NCBI GenBank assembly: GCA_008125075.1
Contig: VLTH01000003.1
Location: forward strand, 759,480 to 823,479
Direction of reading: 5' to 3'
Origin: Acetivibrio alkalicellulosi
Lineage (GTDB): Bacteria; Bacillota; Clostridia; Acetivibrionales; Acetivibrionaceae
Length of the DNA: 64,000 nt
Numbering within the stretch: position 1 is the first letter of the stretch; each line of letters opens with the position of its first letter. Both the position numbers and the translations under genes were made by a program. Positions 1 through 7,827 of this stretch are shown one piece after another. Below the pieces are notes generated by a model. It searched no databases and was not told the origin of the DNA. It saw nothing but the letters and a program-made list of their open reading frames with translations.

Positions 1-9
1 AATACTAAT

Positions 10-435
10 ATGGGAATTGTTGCAATAATTTTCTTCTCGATACCGTTAGTAATTGCATTACCTTTATTTTTGTGGGATAAAGCGGTATCAATACTATTAT
101 TTTCAACTAACATTTTTGCATTAATCTTAATTACTAACATTTTTTTTAAAACATATTTAATTATTAATAGTAAAGGCGTTGTATATAATTCAAAGTATGC
201 AAAATATAAACTAAATTGGAGTCAAATAAGTGAAGTAGGATTAGTAGATAACTTTAAAAAGCCGACGGAAAAAAATGTTTTTATATATTTTTCTACTAAA
301 ACATATATTTTTTCATATTTAGCAAGCGCATCAGTAAGTAATGAATTTATTGTAGCTAAGTACAGTGAGCCTATTTTAGATGAAGTTAAGAAGTATTGGA
401 AAGAAGAAATAAAGTTTTTAACAAAGTCACTTTAA
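10..435 (+). CDS. Hypothetical small membrane protein (5' end uncertain)
   Basis: I do not recognise a named family with certainty. The 141-residue product has two closely spaced hydrophobic segments (about residues 2-20 and 27-48), followed by a soluble, beta-rich half containing LIINSKGVVYNSKYAKYKLN and a Trp-Ser-Gln-Ile motif. This resembles small PH-like proteins anchored by two N-terminal helices. The reading frame stays open to the window edge and no ribosome binding site is visible before the ATG, so the true start may lie upstream. A hairpin about 50 bases after the stop would end the transcript. Function is unknown; the membrane location is inferred from hydrophobicity. Confidence 0.5.
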   Translation: MGIVAIIFFSIPLVIALPLFLWDKAVSILLFSTNIFALILITNIFFKTYLIINSKGVVYNSKYAKYKLNWSQISEVGLVDNFKKPTEKNVFIYFSTKTYIFSYLASASVSNEFIVAKYSEPILDEVKKYWKEEIKFLTKSL

Positions 436-484
436 TAAGATTCTCTTGAAAGCACAAGGATGTTTTAAATATATAAGTTTCTCG

Positions 485-511
485 AAGGAAGCACGGAGAT
501 CGTGCTTCCTT
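485..511 (+). terminator. Hairpin after the first gene, terminator-like
   Basis: A perfect 11-bp stem (485-495 pairing with 501-511) closes a 5-base loop. It lies 50 bases after the stop at 435. The following bases are AT-rich but lack a clean U tract, so it may be a 3' mRNA structure rather than an efficient intrinsic terminator. Confidence 0.45.
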
Positions 512-848
512 ATATTTAAAACATATGGCAATAGACTTCCGTAGTGCAATTGATTATTCATTTGGCAACATGGATCAAAAAATGAAGGTTAGATATGAAA
601 AGTATAATATCTTATGAGAGAAGGCCTGAAGATCAGAAGTTAAGGGAAATCAAATATTTTCAAAGCCAGTATATAATGATTTTTGTGAATGTTAACACTC
701 ATCGTAGTGAACTATAGGGTTAACTAGCCAATGTTTAAATCTAATGTATTTACCAAATTATGCAAAGCAAATTAACCAACATTGTATCTGAGGAGTAAAA
801 AATCAGATACACAGAATTTACACTCCTATCTAATGTGACTTTTAAAAA
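512..848. other. Non-coding stretch with only short unrecognised ORFs
   Basis: I see no convincing gene here. Two short open frames exist (525-617, 30 codons, and 595-717, 40 codons), but neither has a clear ribosome binding site or a recognised product; they could be decayed coding sequence. A perfect 8-bp stem (784-791 with 803-810) lies just beyond the 3' end of the Rpn gene and may form at the end of its transcript, although no U tract follows it on that strand. Confidence 0.4.
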
Positions 849-1850
849 CTAATTTATTTCATTTTTTAATTTATCAATTTTTTCTTTGCTAAGCTTAGAA
901 TATTTTATTATTTTATCCAATGATTCTCCTTCTATAATCATCTCTTTAGCTATTGCTATTCTCATTTCTTCTATACCTTTTTCTATCCCTTCTTTTCTTC
1001 CTTTTTCCATTGCTTCTTTTTCAATATCATTAAATAATCTTTCAATAGCATAAGTCATTTCTTTTCCCTCCTTCATACTTTTAGTTATTGTATCTTTTAA
1101 TTTACCATCTATACCCTTATTTTTAAACTTTTTACTCAAAACTTCCGTCAACCATTCTATTAGTCTCTCTAGCTTTTCAGGAGCTATTTTATCTTTTAAT
1201 GTTACTATTTTATTCATTCTTCTTATTAAAACTTCTTTTTCTCTTTTAACGATATTCTGATCCATCATTATTATACAAGATATAGCATTTGATATGTTAT
1301 AAAGTTCATCTTCAGTATATGAATTTACATCTATCAGAATATATTTAAAATCTACTAAATACTCTCTGAATCTTTTTTCTTCACTTAATAAGTCTCTAAA
1401 ATTCTTTACGGCACTCCACTTTCCTTCTCCATTATATAAAACCATAGGCACGATTGATGGAAGTTTAAAATCTTTACTTTGTGCCTGCTTATGTTTTACA
1501 TTAAATAATTCATTTTTCCATATCTGTACCATATACATGAGTAACCTATATGGCATTATTCTATCTACTCTTGATTGTAATTCGAATAATATGTAAAATA
1601 TTACATCTAACTCTTTTTTTGTTTCTTCATTTTTTAATTTCATACGGTATACTATATCTGCTTCTTTTTTTCTATAGTCTTGCAATATAAACTCTTTATC
1701 TATCCTCATTAAATCATCTTCATTTATATCCTGTACCCAATCATCTTTTACAAATGTTTGTAAAAACTCTATAAACATATTTTTATCTTCAAATAGTTTT
1801 TTATACCCTTTGTCAATTATTTGATGGACTTTCTCTTCCCCTGATTCCAA
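849..1850 (-). CDS. Rpn family recombination-promoting nuclease / PD-(D/E)XK putative transposase
   Basis: The 333-residue protein matches the Rpn (YhgA-like, Transposase_31) family of PD-(D/E)XK enzymes. In Escherichia coli, family members promote RecA-independent recombination and have DNA endonuclease activity. The N-terminal 100 residues carry the usual pattern: KEADIVYR around residues 62-69 with Asp65, then FYILFELQSRVD with Glu90 and Gln92 in the E-x-Q/K position. The C terminus (about 250-333) is charged and helical, with a low-complexity KGRKEGIEKGIEE stretch typical of the family. The start is TTG at 1848-1850, supported by GGGAGG 8-9 bases upstream. It stands alone on the minus strand. 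Whether it is an active mobile gene is unknown, and no terminal repeats are visible. Confidence 0.85.
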   Translation of the reverse strand: MESGEEKVHQIIDKGYKKLFEDKNMFIEFLQTFVKDDWVQDINEDDLMRIDKEFILQDYRKKEADIVYRMKLKNEETKKELDVIFYILFELQSRVDRIMPYRLLMYMVQIWKNELFNVKHKQAQSKDFKLPSIVPMVLYNGEGKWSAVKNFRDLLSEEKRFREYLVDFKYILIDVNSYTEDELYNISNAISCIIMMDQNIVKREKEVLIRRMNKIVTLKDKIAPEKLERLIEWLTEVLSKKFKNKGIDGKLKDTITKSMKEGKEMTYAIERLFNDIEKEAMEKGRKEGIEKGIEEMRIAIAKEMIIEGESLDKIIKYSKLSKEKIDKLKNEIN

Positions 1851-2056
1851 TTACTTTTCCTCCCACTTGCTATACATCTTATTAATTATAAAGTGTTTTT
1901 TAATTCTAAAAATCACTATTTCATATATTTATTATATCAGAATCTGCTTCTTGTTTCTACTTTAAGCTTTAATTTATAAAAGTATAAAGTGAGAATGTAG
2001 AAACAACCTATTATTTATGTCGATCCAATGTTATATATTCTATAATCAAAATGTTC

Positions 2057-2108
2057 AAATAGTATGATATAATTAGAACAAATAAAAATTAGATAGGAGT
2101 TAAAATGT
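2057..2108 (+). promoter_or_regulatory. Promoter/leader sharing sequence with the leader at 2946
   Basis: A good -10 box (TATAAT, 2068-2073) sits inside CAAATAGTATGATATAAT, and AGGAGT follows just before an overlapping ATGTATG start. The same 18-base string, similar spacing and the same ATGTATG arrangement precede the dockerin gene at 2998. No good -35 hexamer is visible here. Confidence 0.55.
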
Positions 2109-2813
2109 ATGAATTACAAAAAAACAGAATGGTCAATTGGAATTATATTTTCTGTAATTGGACTAACTTTTATTGCAGCAGCAGTGGCTGTTTATATTTC
2201 AAACTCAAATTTTAAGAAAAATGCACAAGAAACTACTGCAACAATTACTGATATATATGTATATGGATCTCGTGGAGATACTGATCATGATGTTTTTGTT
2301 AAATATAATGTAGGTGGAAGAGAATACAACCAATTACTAAATTATTACACATCATCAATGTATGTTGGACAAGAAATAAAAATATACTATGATCTAAACG
2401 AACCTTCAAGAATTCGTGGAGCAAGTATAATGGTAGAAATAATCCTTATTATACTTGGAGCAGTATTCTTTTTAATAGGTTTTTTTGTTATTGTTATAAA
2501 GATTCGCAATATTTCTAAAAAAATAAGATTAATTGAATCGGGATATAAAGTAGATGCAGAATTTCAAGAAGTTATACTCAATACATCTTATTCGGTGAAT
2601 CGTAAAAATCCTTATTTTATTACATGTAAATGGAAAGATCCTTCATCAGGGGAAACCTACATATTTAGGAGTGAGAATATTTGGTATGATCCACAAGACA
2701 TTATAGAAGATTTAAATATTACTAGTTTTCCCGTCTATATAGATCAAAACAACTTTAAAAAATACCATGTATTATTAGAATGTTTAGAAAATAAAATGGT
2801 TCCATCTTACTAA
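2109..2813 (+). CDS. DUF3592-like two-helix membrane protein
   Basis: The 234-residue protein looks like the DUF3592 family, whose function is unknown. It has a membrane helix at about residues 8-30 and a second at about 107-128. Between them lies an extracytoplasmic segment with ETTATITDIYVYGS, the TNAxITD-type start of DUF3592, and a VGQEIKIYYDLNEPSRIRG stretch matching the family's G-x-x-V-x-V-x-Y-x-P-x-x-P pattern. A second, shorter repeat of this module (about 140-220) follows helix 2. An ATG four bases upstream (2105) opens a different frame of 36 codons, so the start at 2109 is chosen from the protein homology. It is monocistronic, with a repeat element after the stop. Confidence 0.65.
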   Translation: MNYKKTEWSIGIIFSVIGLTFIAAAVAVYISNSNFKKNAQETTATITDIYVYGSRGDTDHDVFVKYNVGGREYNQLLNYYTSSMYVGQEIKIYYDLNEPSRIRGASIMVEIILIILGAVFFLIGFFVIVIKIRNISKKIRLIESGYKVDAEFQEVILNTSYSVNRKNPYFITCKWKDPSSGETYIFRSENIWYDPQDIIEDLNITSFPVYIDQNNFKKYHVLLECLENKMVPSY

Positions 2814-2817
2814 CTAA

Positions 2818-2899
2818 CCAATCTTATTCCAAGACTCCACCTTCTATAAGTTGAAGTTGAGCCTCCATCTGAAGCCTTTATGTTTAGCTTTAGCTAAAC
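2818..2899. repeat. Dispersed repeat, family A, copy 1 (inverted relative to 42411-42529)
   Basis: This segment matches the reverse complement of 42411-42529 over most of its length, sharing the blocks CTTATTCCAAGACTCCACC (variant), GAAGTTG, CTGAAG and a terminal GTTTAGCTTTAGCTAAAC palindrome. This copy lacks an internal part. It lies directly after the DUF3592-like gene and may also serve as its 3' structure. Confidence 0.65.
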
Positions 2900-2931
2900 G
2901 AGTTCACTATCAAATATTTATTTCTAAATTA

Positions 2932-2961
2932 TTGTGGCATTGGCAAATAGTATGATATAAT
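2932..2961 (+). promoter_or_regulatory. Promoter of the dockerin gene
   Basis: TTGTGG (2932-2937) and TATAAT (2956-2961) are 18 bases apart, a plausible housekeeping promoter. The leader then runs to a GGGAGTG ribosome binding site and the ATG at 2998. Positions 2945-2961 are identical to the leader of the gene at 2109. Confidence 0.5.
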
Positions 2962-2997
2962 ACAAATAGATAAATATTAGCTAGGGAGTGATAATGT

Positions 2998-4527
2998 ATG
3001 TTAAAAAAGACATTTTTAATGGCTTTAATTGTGTGTGTGTTGCTGGTGAAATTTTCTAGTTTAAGTTTTGCAGCATCTGCAAATCCAACATCTTTTGAAG
3101 AAGCTCAACAATCTGCTGAGAGTTTTATGACAAGTACGGGTGATGATGAATTTTGGAACGATATTACAGCTGAAACATATTATAGAAAACTTAAATTAGG
3201 TGATTTAAACTATGATGGTGTAATTAATTCAACAGATTATGTTTTAGCTAGAAGAACTTTTTTGACAGTTGATAACTTATCTGTTGAAGATCCAAAACTT
3301 TTTAAAATTGTAGATTTAAACGGAGATGGGGATTTTAATACTATTGATCTTGTATTAATGAGAAGATACATATTAGAGATTATTGATGAATTTCCAGGTC
3401 AGGATATTGAGTATTTACTAGGTGATTTGACAGGTGATGGAGAACATACTTGTGAAGATATAAAAATACTTGAAGAAATACTTTCTGAGGGCTCAAACAT
3501 TTCAGGAATGCTTGAGTTAGTTGCAGATGTAAATGAAGATGGAGTAGTCGATGAAAAAGATTTGATATTACTTAGACAAATTGTAAATAAAGATAGTTTA
3601 ATTATTGAAAGAGAACATTGGTATTTGCAAACACGTAGTGATTTAGATGGAGCACCAAGAGTAGCAAAACTATATATTAATGGATATACAGTTGGGGATC
3701 GTGTGACTATAACAACTACATCAATTTCAGATGAAATTGAAGAAATAGAACTATTACTTGACGAAAATCAAGGTTTTGAAGAAACTCTTTCCGTAGCATA
3801 TTTTCATCTGCATCCGGATGTAGAGTTGAGTAATGTTAATACAACCATTACAGCATACAGCGGAAATGAGAAAATTTCTACGCTAGAGCTAAATAGCCCT
3901 GATTTAAGTTATTATGACTACTCAAACAGTGAGGCAGAAGCAAAATTATTAGCTCTAACTGATTCGGATGAGATTTTTCCTCCTGTTAAATTAGTAGATG
4001 AAATTAAAAGCCAACTTTCAACTATAAGATCTATGTATAGTGAATCTGTACCAGAAATTTCAGATATAACATATTATCATCTTAATCGTTATAACAAGGC
4101 TAATCTAGAGATTAGTTTTGATGAAGAAACATTAAAACAAGTGATAGATGGAGAATACTTTGAATGGGATCAATTTAATTATACTTATGGATTAAAAATA
4201 ATGAATATAACTAATACTACCGTTAAATTGTTTTTTGATGATGTATTAAGCAATGAAAAGCTTATGCAAATATACGAAGAACTACCTGGTGTTCAGAGGG
4301 TGATGACTGCATTTATAGCTCCTGCAATACCAGTGTCTACAATAAGTACAAAAATGGTAAATGAAAAAAGGATGTATTTATTTTATGACTATAGTAATTA
4401 TAATGCTTATAGTCATGGCACAATACATGGATTTAAATTTGAAGATGATGTGCCAGAATATCTTGGATATTATGAGAATTTCAATGAAGATATACCAGAA
4501 TGGCTAAGTGAGTATAGAGATCAATAA
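2998..4527 (+). CDS. Secreted protein with two tandem N-terminal dockerin type I modules
   Basis: The 509-residue product begins with a signal peptide (about residues 1-26, ending SFAASA). Four calcium-binding dockerin loops of the form D-x-N-x-D-G-x-x-x-x-x-D follow, at about residues 69-80, 106-117, 143-154 and 177-188, making two dockerin modules in a row. Loop 1 carries Ser-Thr at the recognition positions, as in Clostridium thermocellum type I dockerins; the second module is more diverged (DLTGDGEHTCED). Residues about 205-509 have no domain that I recognise and no glycoside hydrolase signature. Dockerins normally attach an enzyme to a cohesin on a scaffoldin and usually sit at the C terminus, so their N-terminal placement is unusual. 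The gene stands alone with its own promoter. Confidence 0.85.
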   Translation: MLKKTFLMALIVCVLLVKFSSLSFAASANPTSFEEAQQSAESFMTSTGDDEFWNDITAETYYRKLKLGDLNYDGVINSTDYVLARRTFLTVDNLSVEDPKLFKIVDLNGDGDFNTIDLVLMRRYILEIIDEFPGQDIEYLLGDLTGDGEHTCEDIKILEEILSEGSNISGMLELVADVNEDGVVDEKDLILLRQIVNKDSLIIEREHWYLQTRSDLDGAPRVAKLYINGYTVGDRVTITTTSISDEIEEIELLLDENQGFEETLSVAYFHLHPDVELSNVNTTITAYSGNEKISTLELNSPDLSYYDYSNSEAEAKLLALTDSDEIFPPVKLVDEIKSQLSTIRSMYSESVPEISDITYYHLNRYNKANLEISFDEETLKQVIDGEYFEWDQFNYTYGLKIMNITNTTVKLFFDDVLSNEKLMQIYEELPGVQRVMTAFIAPAIPVSTISTKMVNEKRMYLFYDYSNYNAYSHGTIHGFKFEDDVPEYLGYYENFNEDIPEWLSEYRDQ

Positions 4528-4548
4528 TAAGAGACATTCATGATGATA

Positions 4549-4645
4549 AAGCTTGCCAACATAGGATGAAAAGCATAACGTGAAATGATTGTAACTGAGC
4601 CTGTGCATGTTTGAAAAGCAAATGGCACGGCATAGAATCAAAAGT
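4549..4645 (+). repeat. Imperfect direct repeat, unit 1
   Basis: This roughly 95-base unit resembles 4836-4930. Both contain TTGCC-AA-ATAGGATGAAAAG, then GAAATGA, GCATGT and TTTG-AAGCA at matching spacing. It lies after the dockerin gene. I know of no named RNA family that fits. Confidence 0.5.
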
Positions 4646-4679
4646 TAATAATATTTTAGTTAAGAGCATATGATATTAA

Positions 4680-4712
4680 AGAAGAGCTATCGGCAAATTC
4701 GGTAGTTCTTCT
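4680..4712. terminator. Long hairpin between the dockerin gene and the L,D-transpeptidase
   Basis: A 13-bp stem (4680-4692 with 4700-4712, including G-U pairs) closes a 7-base loop. No strong U tract follows on the plus strand, so the terminator role for the gene ending at 4527 is only tentative. Confidence 0.35.
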
Positions 4713-4835
4713 CATTATGTTTGCAGAAGACATGAAAGGGTAAGGATAAACAAAATGCATATAAGATAAAACAAAGGTTTGAAATTGATACGGAAATAAT
4801 GTAAAATCAAAATAAATATCCAGACATTCAAGAGT

Positions 4836-4930
4836 AAAAACCTTGCCCAAATAGGATGAAAAGTATAATGGGAAATGAACGTCGCTGCGCATGTGACTGT
4901 TTGTGAAGCAGAAAAATAGGGTATAAAATT
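4836..4930 (+). repeat. Imperfect direct repeat, unit 2, in the 5' leader region of the L,D-transpeptidase
   Basis: This is the second copy of the unit at 4549-4645, about 290 bases away. It ends some 80 bases before the GTG start at 5009, so it may lie in that gene's leader or promoter region. Confidence 0.5.
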
Positions 4931-5008
4931 AAAGGGCTCTTTTGAAGTTTAATTTTAAGAATAGGTACAAATACTAAGGTTAACATATTATTTAGGGGGA
5001 AATATGCT

Positions 5009-5974
5009 GTGAAGATAACTATAAGAATTTGTTTGTGTGTATGTTTAATTACTGTATTTTCATTTATCGCTAGTGAATGCAAAATATATGCTCAGGAAAC
5101 TAAAGAAAACAACAGTTTAACATTAAATGTTTTTCAGAATGTTTTTGATCCAATCAATAATTTAAGCTGGATAAGTGTCATGAGTCCTGATATGGAAAGT
5201 AAAATTGTTTCTACAAGTGCTTTTTCAAAAGTTTATAAAACACAAAGATTAAACAGACAAGAAGAGAAAGAGGATAAGATAGATGATATAAATGAAATAG
5301 ATGAGACTGAGAGAATATTATCGTTAGTAAAACCTTCTACAATAAATGCTAAAGTTTTAGAACAAACTCATTATTATCAAAATCATGGAATAAAATCTCT
5401 TGGTGTTTTTTCTAAAGGAGATATTGTAGAGATTCTTTATGATTATAATAGGGTTTGGTATAAGGTTAAGTTTGGAGACAAGATTGGATGGGTTAGAAGA
5501 AATGCTTTAGAAATACCTAAAGATCCAGAAACAAATACTCAAGAGATGACAAAAAAGGAAATTGAGTTTTATGTAAATTATTTAGAACTTGAAAGTAGTA
5601 GCTCATATTTGGTATGGGTAGATGTAGACAGGCAGTTGACTCATGTTTTCTTAGGTTCAACTGGAAAATGGAACCTTATTAAAACTTTTAAATGTGCTAC
5701 AGGAAAGAATGATGCACCTACAAAAAGAGGCATGTTTAAAATACAGGATAGAGGCTTGTGGTTTTACTCTCAACGTCTTGGTGGTGGTGCTAAGTACTGG
5801 GTAAGATTTGATGGAGAATACTTATTTCACTCTGTTGCAATGGACATAAATCAGAGAATAAAAGATCCTACACTTGGGAAAAGAGCATCTTCAGGATGTA
5901 TAAGGCTTTCAGTTGAAGATAGTGAGTGGTTTTATAATTATGTGGAAAGAGGAACTACTGTATACATAAATTAG
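5009..5974 (+). CDS. SH3-domain L,D-transpeptidase (YkuD family)
   Basis: The 321-residue exported protein has a signal peptide or anchor at about residues 1-28, a linker, a bacterial SH3 domain (about 110-169, ending in the typical GWVRRNALEI), and a C-terminal YkuD catalytic domain (about 199-321). The catalytic signature is visible: His274 in YLFHSVAMD and the nucleophile Cys297 in SSGCIRL. Such enzymes make 3-3 peptidoglycan cross-links or attach proteins to the wall outside the membrane; SH3 domains bind wall peptides. The start is GTG at 5009, after AGGGGGA. A terminator-like hairpin follows. No partner gene is adjacent. Confidence 0.9.
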   Translation: MKITIRICLCVCLITVFSFIASECKIYAQETKENNSLTLNVFQNVFDPINNLSWISVMSPDMESKIVSTSAFSKVYKTQRLNRQEEKEDKIDDINEIDETERILSLVKPSTINAKVLEQTHYYQNHGIKSLGVFSKGDIVEILYDYNRVWYKVKFGDKIGWVRRNALEIPKDPETNTQEMTKKEIEFYVNYLELESSSSYLVWVDVDRQLTHVFLGSTGKWNLIKTFKCATGKNDAPTKRGMFKIQDRGLWFYSQRLGGGAKYWVRFDGEYLFHSVAMDINQRIKDPTLGKRASSGCIRLSVEDSEWFYNYVERGTTVYIN

Positions 5975-6010
5975 AAGTAAAACTTTTTAGATATGGCTAA
6001 ACATATAAAT

Positions 6011-6048
6011 AAAAGCTTGGGGCATCGAGCCCCTTCGCTTTTAAGTTT
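6011..6048 (+). terminator. Terminator-like hairpin after the L,D-transpeptidase
   Basis: AAAAGC and GGGGC (6011-6025) pair with GCCCC and GCTTTT (6029-6042) around a short bulge, followed by a T-rich stretch. Outer bases GAAGT-AAAACTT just after the stop can extend the stem with AAGTTTTTCACTTC. Confidence 0.6.
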
Positions 6049-6073
6049 TTCACTTCGTTCCAAGTCTTCTAAT

Positions 6074-6102
6074 AAAAAAACTACTAGTTGTACCAGTAGT
6101 TT
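6074..6102 (-). terminator. Intrinsic terminator of tRNA-Leu
   Basis: Read on the minus strand, AAACTACT pairs with AGTAGTTT around a 9-base loop and is followed by a run of T. It starts directly after the encoded CCA of the tRNA. Confidence 0.8.
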
Positions 6103-6185
6103 TGGTGCGGACGGTGGGACTTGAACCCACATGCTCGCGCATACGCCCCTCAAACGTACGTGTCTGCCAGTTCCACCACGACCGC
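6103..6185 (-). tRNA. tRNA-Leu (anticodon GAG)
   Basis: The minus strand reads GCGGTCG for the 5' acceptor strand (6179-6185), a D arm with GTGGAACTGGCAGACAC, anticodon stem TACGT/GCGTA with loop TTGAGGG (anticodon GAG), a long variable arm as in leucine tRNAs, a T arm with GGTTCAAGTCC, and CGTCCGC plus discriminator A. The CCA end is encoded (6103-6105). It decodes CUC/CUU leucine codons. Confidence 0.95.
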
Positions 6186-6271
6186 ATGAACTATTTAATT
6201 AGCATATTAAATTATACTAATATCTATATTGTATGTCAATAGTTTTAATAATAAAATAATAAAAAAACTAT

Positions 6272-6300
6272 TTGACATTTTGGAAAAATGATGTTAAAAT
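6272..6300 (+). promoter_or_regulatory. Promoter of the lysine operon
   Basis: A perfect -35 box TTGACA (6272-6277) is followed after 17 bases by TAAAAT (6295-6300). Transcription would start about 20 bases before the lysine riboswitch. Confidence 0.8.
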
Positions 6301-6325
6301 TATATGAAATTAATATTGATATGTT

Positions 6326-6492
6326 TGATAGAGGTGCAGTTTTTATTAGTAAAGTTTTTGAAAGGTCAGGGCTTTGTTGATAAGATTTGAAAGGAAAAAC
6401 TGCCGAAGGGTGCACTTACCCTTGAAAGTGTATTCTGGTCATATGGTTAATAGCTGTACGACTGTCATCAATTATTTGATGGAGTGCTATCG
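6326..6492 (+). promoter_or_regulatory. Lysine riboswitch (L box)
   Basis: The leader contains the conserved L-box pieces in order: GATAGAGGTGC at the 5' strand of P1, a GAAAGG, CTGCCGAAGG, a CTGG, GACTGTCATC, and TTGATGGAGTGCTATC closing P1. The order and spacing match the lysine riboswitch aptamer upstream of Bacillus subtilis lysC. It precedes asd-dapA-dapB, the expected target. Bound lysine should favour the terminator at 6546-6570 and stop transcription. Confidence 0.93.
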
Positions 6493-6545
6493 GTTCAAAA
6501 TTGAGAAGGTATTATTTAATATCAGAAATCTTGTGAATTTGAACT

Positions 6546-6570
6546 GCTGGTAGCTATACCAGCTTTTTTA
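6546..6570 (+). terminator. Riboswitch-controlled terminator
   Basis: GCTGGTA (6546-6552) pairs with TACCAGC (6557-6563), followed by TTTTTT. It lies between the aptamer and asd and is the expression platform. About 95 bases separate it from the asd start. Confidence 0.88.
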
Positions 6571-6664
6571 TTACATTGAAATCCATATGTTGGTGGAATG
6601 TATCAAGCACTCAATAATACATCAAATAAGAAATCAACACATACAATTTAGGAGGGTATTTATA

Positions 6665-7666
6665 ATGAAAAAAGTAAGCCTGGCAGTTGTTGGTGCAACT
6701 GGAATGGTTGGAAGAACATTTTTAAAAGTACTAGAAGAAAGAAAATTACCATTGGAAAAAATATATTTCTTTTCTTCAAAGAGATCAGCAGGGACAAAAG
6801 TAATTTTTAATGGAGAGGAATATACTGTTGAAGAACTTTCAGAAACTTCTTTTGATAGAGGTATAGATATAGCATTATTTTCTGCAGGTGGAAGTACTAG
6901 TGAAAAATATGCACCTATTGCTTCAGCAAAAGGTTGTGTTGTTATTGACAATAGTAGCTTTTGGAGGATGGACAATAATGTACCTTTAGTAGTACCTGAA
7001 GTTAATGCTAATGACATTTCATGGAACAAAGGTATTATTGCTAATCCAAACTGTTCTACAATTCAAGCTGTTGTGGCTTTAAAACCTTTACATGATAAAT
7101 ATAAGATAAAAAGAATTGTTTATTCCACATATCAGGCAGTATCTGGTGCTGGAATGGGTGGATACTCAGATCTTGAAAGGGGCCTTAAAGGGGAGCCGCC
7201 ACAGAAATTCCCTCATCAAATAGCAGGAAATTGTATACCTCATATTGATGTATTTTTACCTGATGGCTATACAAAAGAAGAGAAAAAAATGATGGATGAA
7301 ACAAGAAAGATTCTAGGAGATAGTAGTTTGAAAATTACAGCAACAACTGTAAGAGTTCCTGTTTTTAATGGTCATAGCGAATCAATTAATGTAGAATTTG
7401 AAAATCAATTTGATTTAGATGAACTAAAGGAAGTTTTAAGAAATGCTCCTGGAGTTGTTGTTGAAGATGATGCATCAAATAATGTATATCCTACAGCATT
7501 AAATACAACAGGAAAAGATGAGACTTTTGTTGGAAGAATACGCAGGGATAAAAGTGTTGAAAGTGGGATAAACTTGTGGGTTGTGGCAGATAATATAAGA
7601 AAGGGAGCAGCTACTAATGCTGTTCAAATAGCAGAAGAATTAATTAAAATGTGGAATCAGGAATAG
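6665..7666 (+). CDS. asd: Aspartate-semialdehyde dehydrogenase
   Basis: The enzyme reduces L-aspartyl-4-phosphate to L-aspartate-4-semialdehyde with NADPH, the branch point to lysine, threonine and methionine. The 333-residue length is normal. An N-terminal Rossmann motif GATGMVG (10-16) and the nucleophilic cysteine in NPNCSTIQ (Cys130) are present. The frame is open 26 codons further upstream, but AGGAGGG at 6651-6657 fixes the ATG at 6665. It is first in the asd-dapA-dapB operon behind the lysine riboswitch, so it is expected to be repressed by lysine. Its stop codon lies within the left end of a palindromic repeat. Confidence 0.97.
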   Translation: MKKVSLAVVGATGMVGRTFLKVLEERKLPLEKIYFFSSKRSAGTKVIFNGEEYTVEELSETSFDRGIDIALFSAGGSTSEKYAPIASAKGCVVIDNSSFWRMDNNVPLVVPEVNANDISWNKGIIANPNCSTIQAVVALKPLHDKYKIKRIVYSTYQAVSGAGMGGYSDLERGLKGEPPQKFPHQIAGNCIPHIDVFLPDGYTKEEKKMMDETRKILGDSSLKITATTVRVPVFNGHSESINVEFENQFDLDELKEVLRNAPGVVVEDDASNNVYPTALNTTGKDETFVGRIRRDKSVESGINLWVVADNIRKGAATNAVQIAEELIKMWNQE

Positions 7667-7763
7667 CTCAAATATACTTCTACCTTTCACGGGGGGCTAT
7701 TTGTCATAAATTAAGGCCTGAAGTGAAATAAGTAGTGGAAGTTATATTTAAAGTATTCCTAAG
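7659..7763. repeat. Palindromic repeat, TTACTTAGGAAT family, copy 1
   Basis: The arms AGGAATAGCTCAAATATACTTC and GAAGTTATATTT-AAGTATTCCTAAG are inverted relative to each other. Related copies lie at 9517, 12524, 35109, 35240 and 38997. The left arm supplies the TAG stop of asd. It separates asd from dapA but has no T run, so the operon can still be read through. Confidence 0.7.
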
Positions 7764-7827
7764 TAATTTTAATAAGTTAATAAAATATGCTGTTTTATTT
7801 ATAGAAAAAAATAGAAAGGGTGTTTTC

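Noticed and set aside
849-1850. Complete insertion sequence around the Rpn gene
   Set aside because: No terminal inverted repeats or target duplications are visible; Rpn genes are generally stand-alone.
4549-4930. Cyclic-di-GMP or cyclic-di-AMP riboswitch in front of the L,D-transpeptidase
   Set aside because: Neither the GEMM core nor the ydaO-type conserved blocks are present; only the direct repeat can be supported.
4656-5082. Minus-strand ORFs 4656-4892 and 4828-5082
   Set aside because: They overlap each other, the direct repeat and the start of the L,D-transpeptidase, and have no ribosome binding sites.
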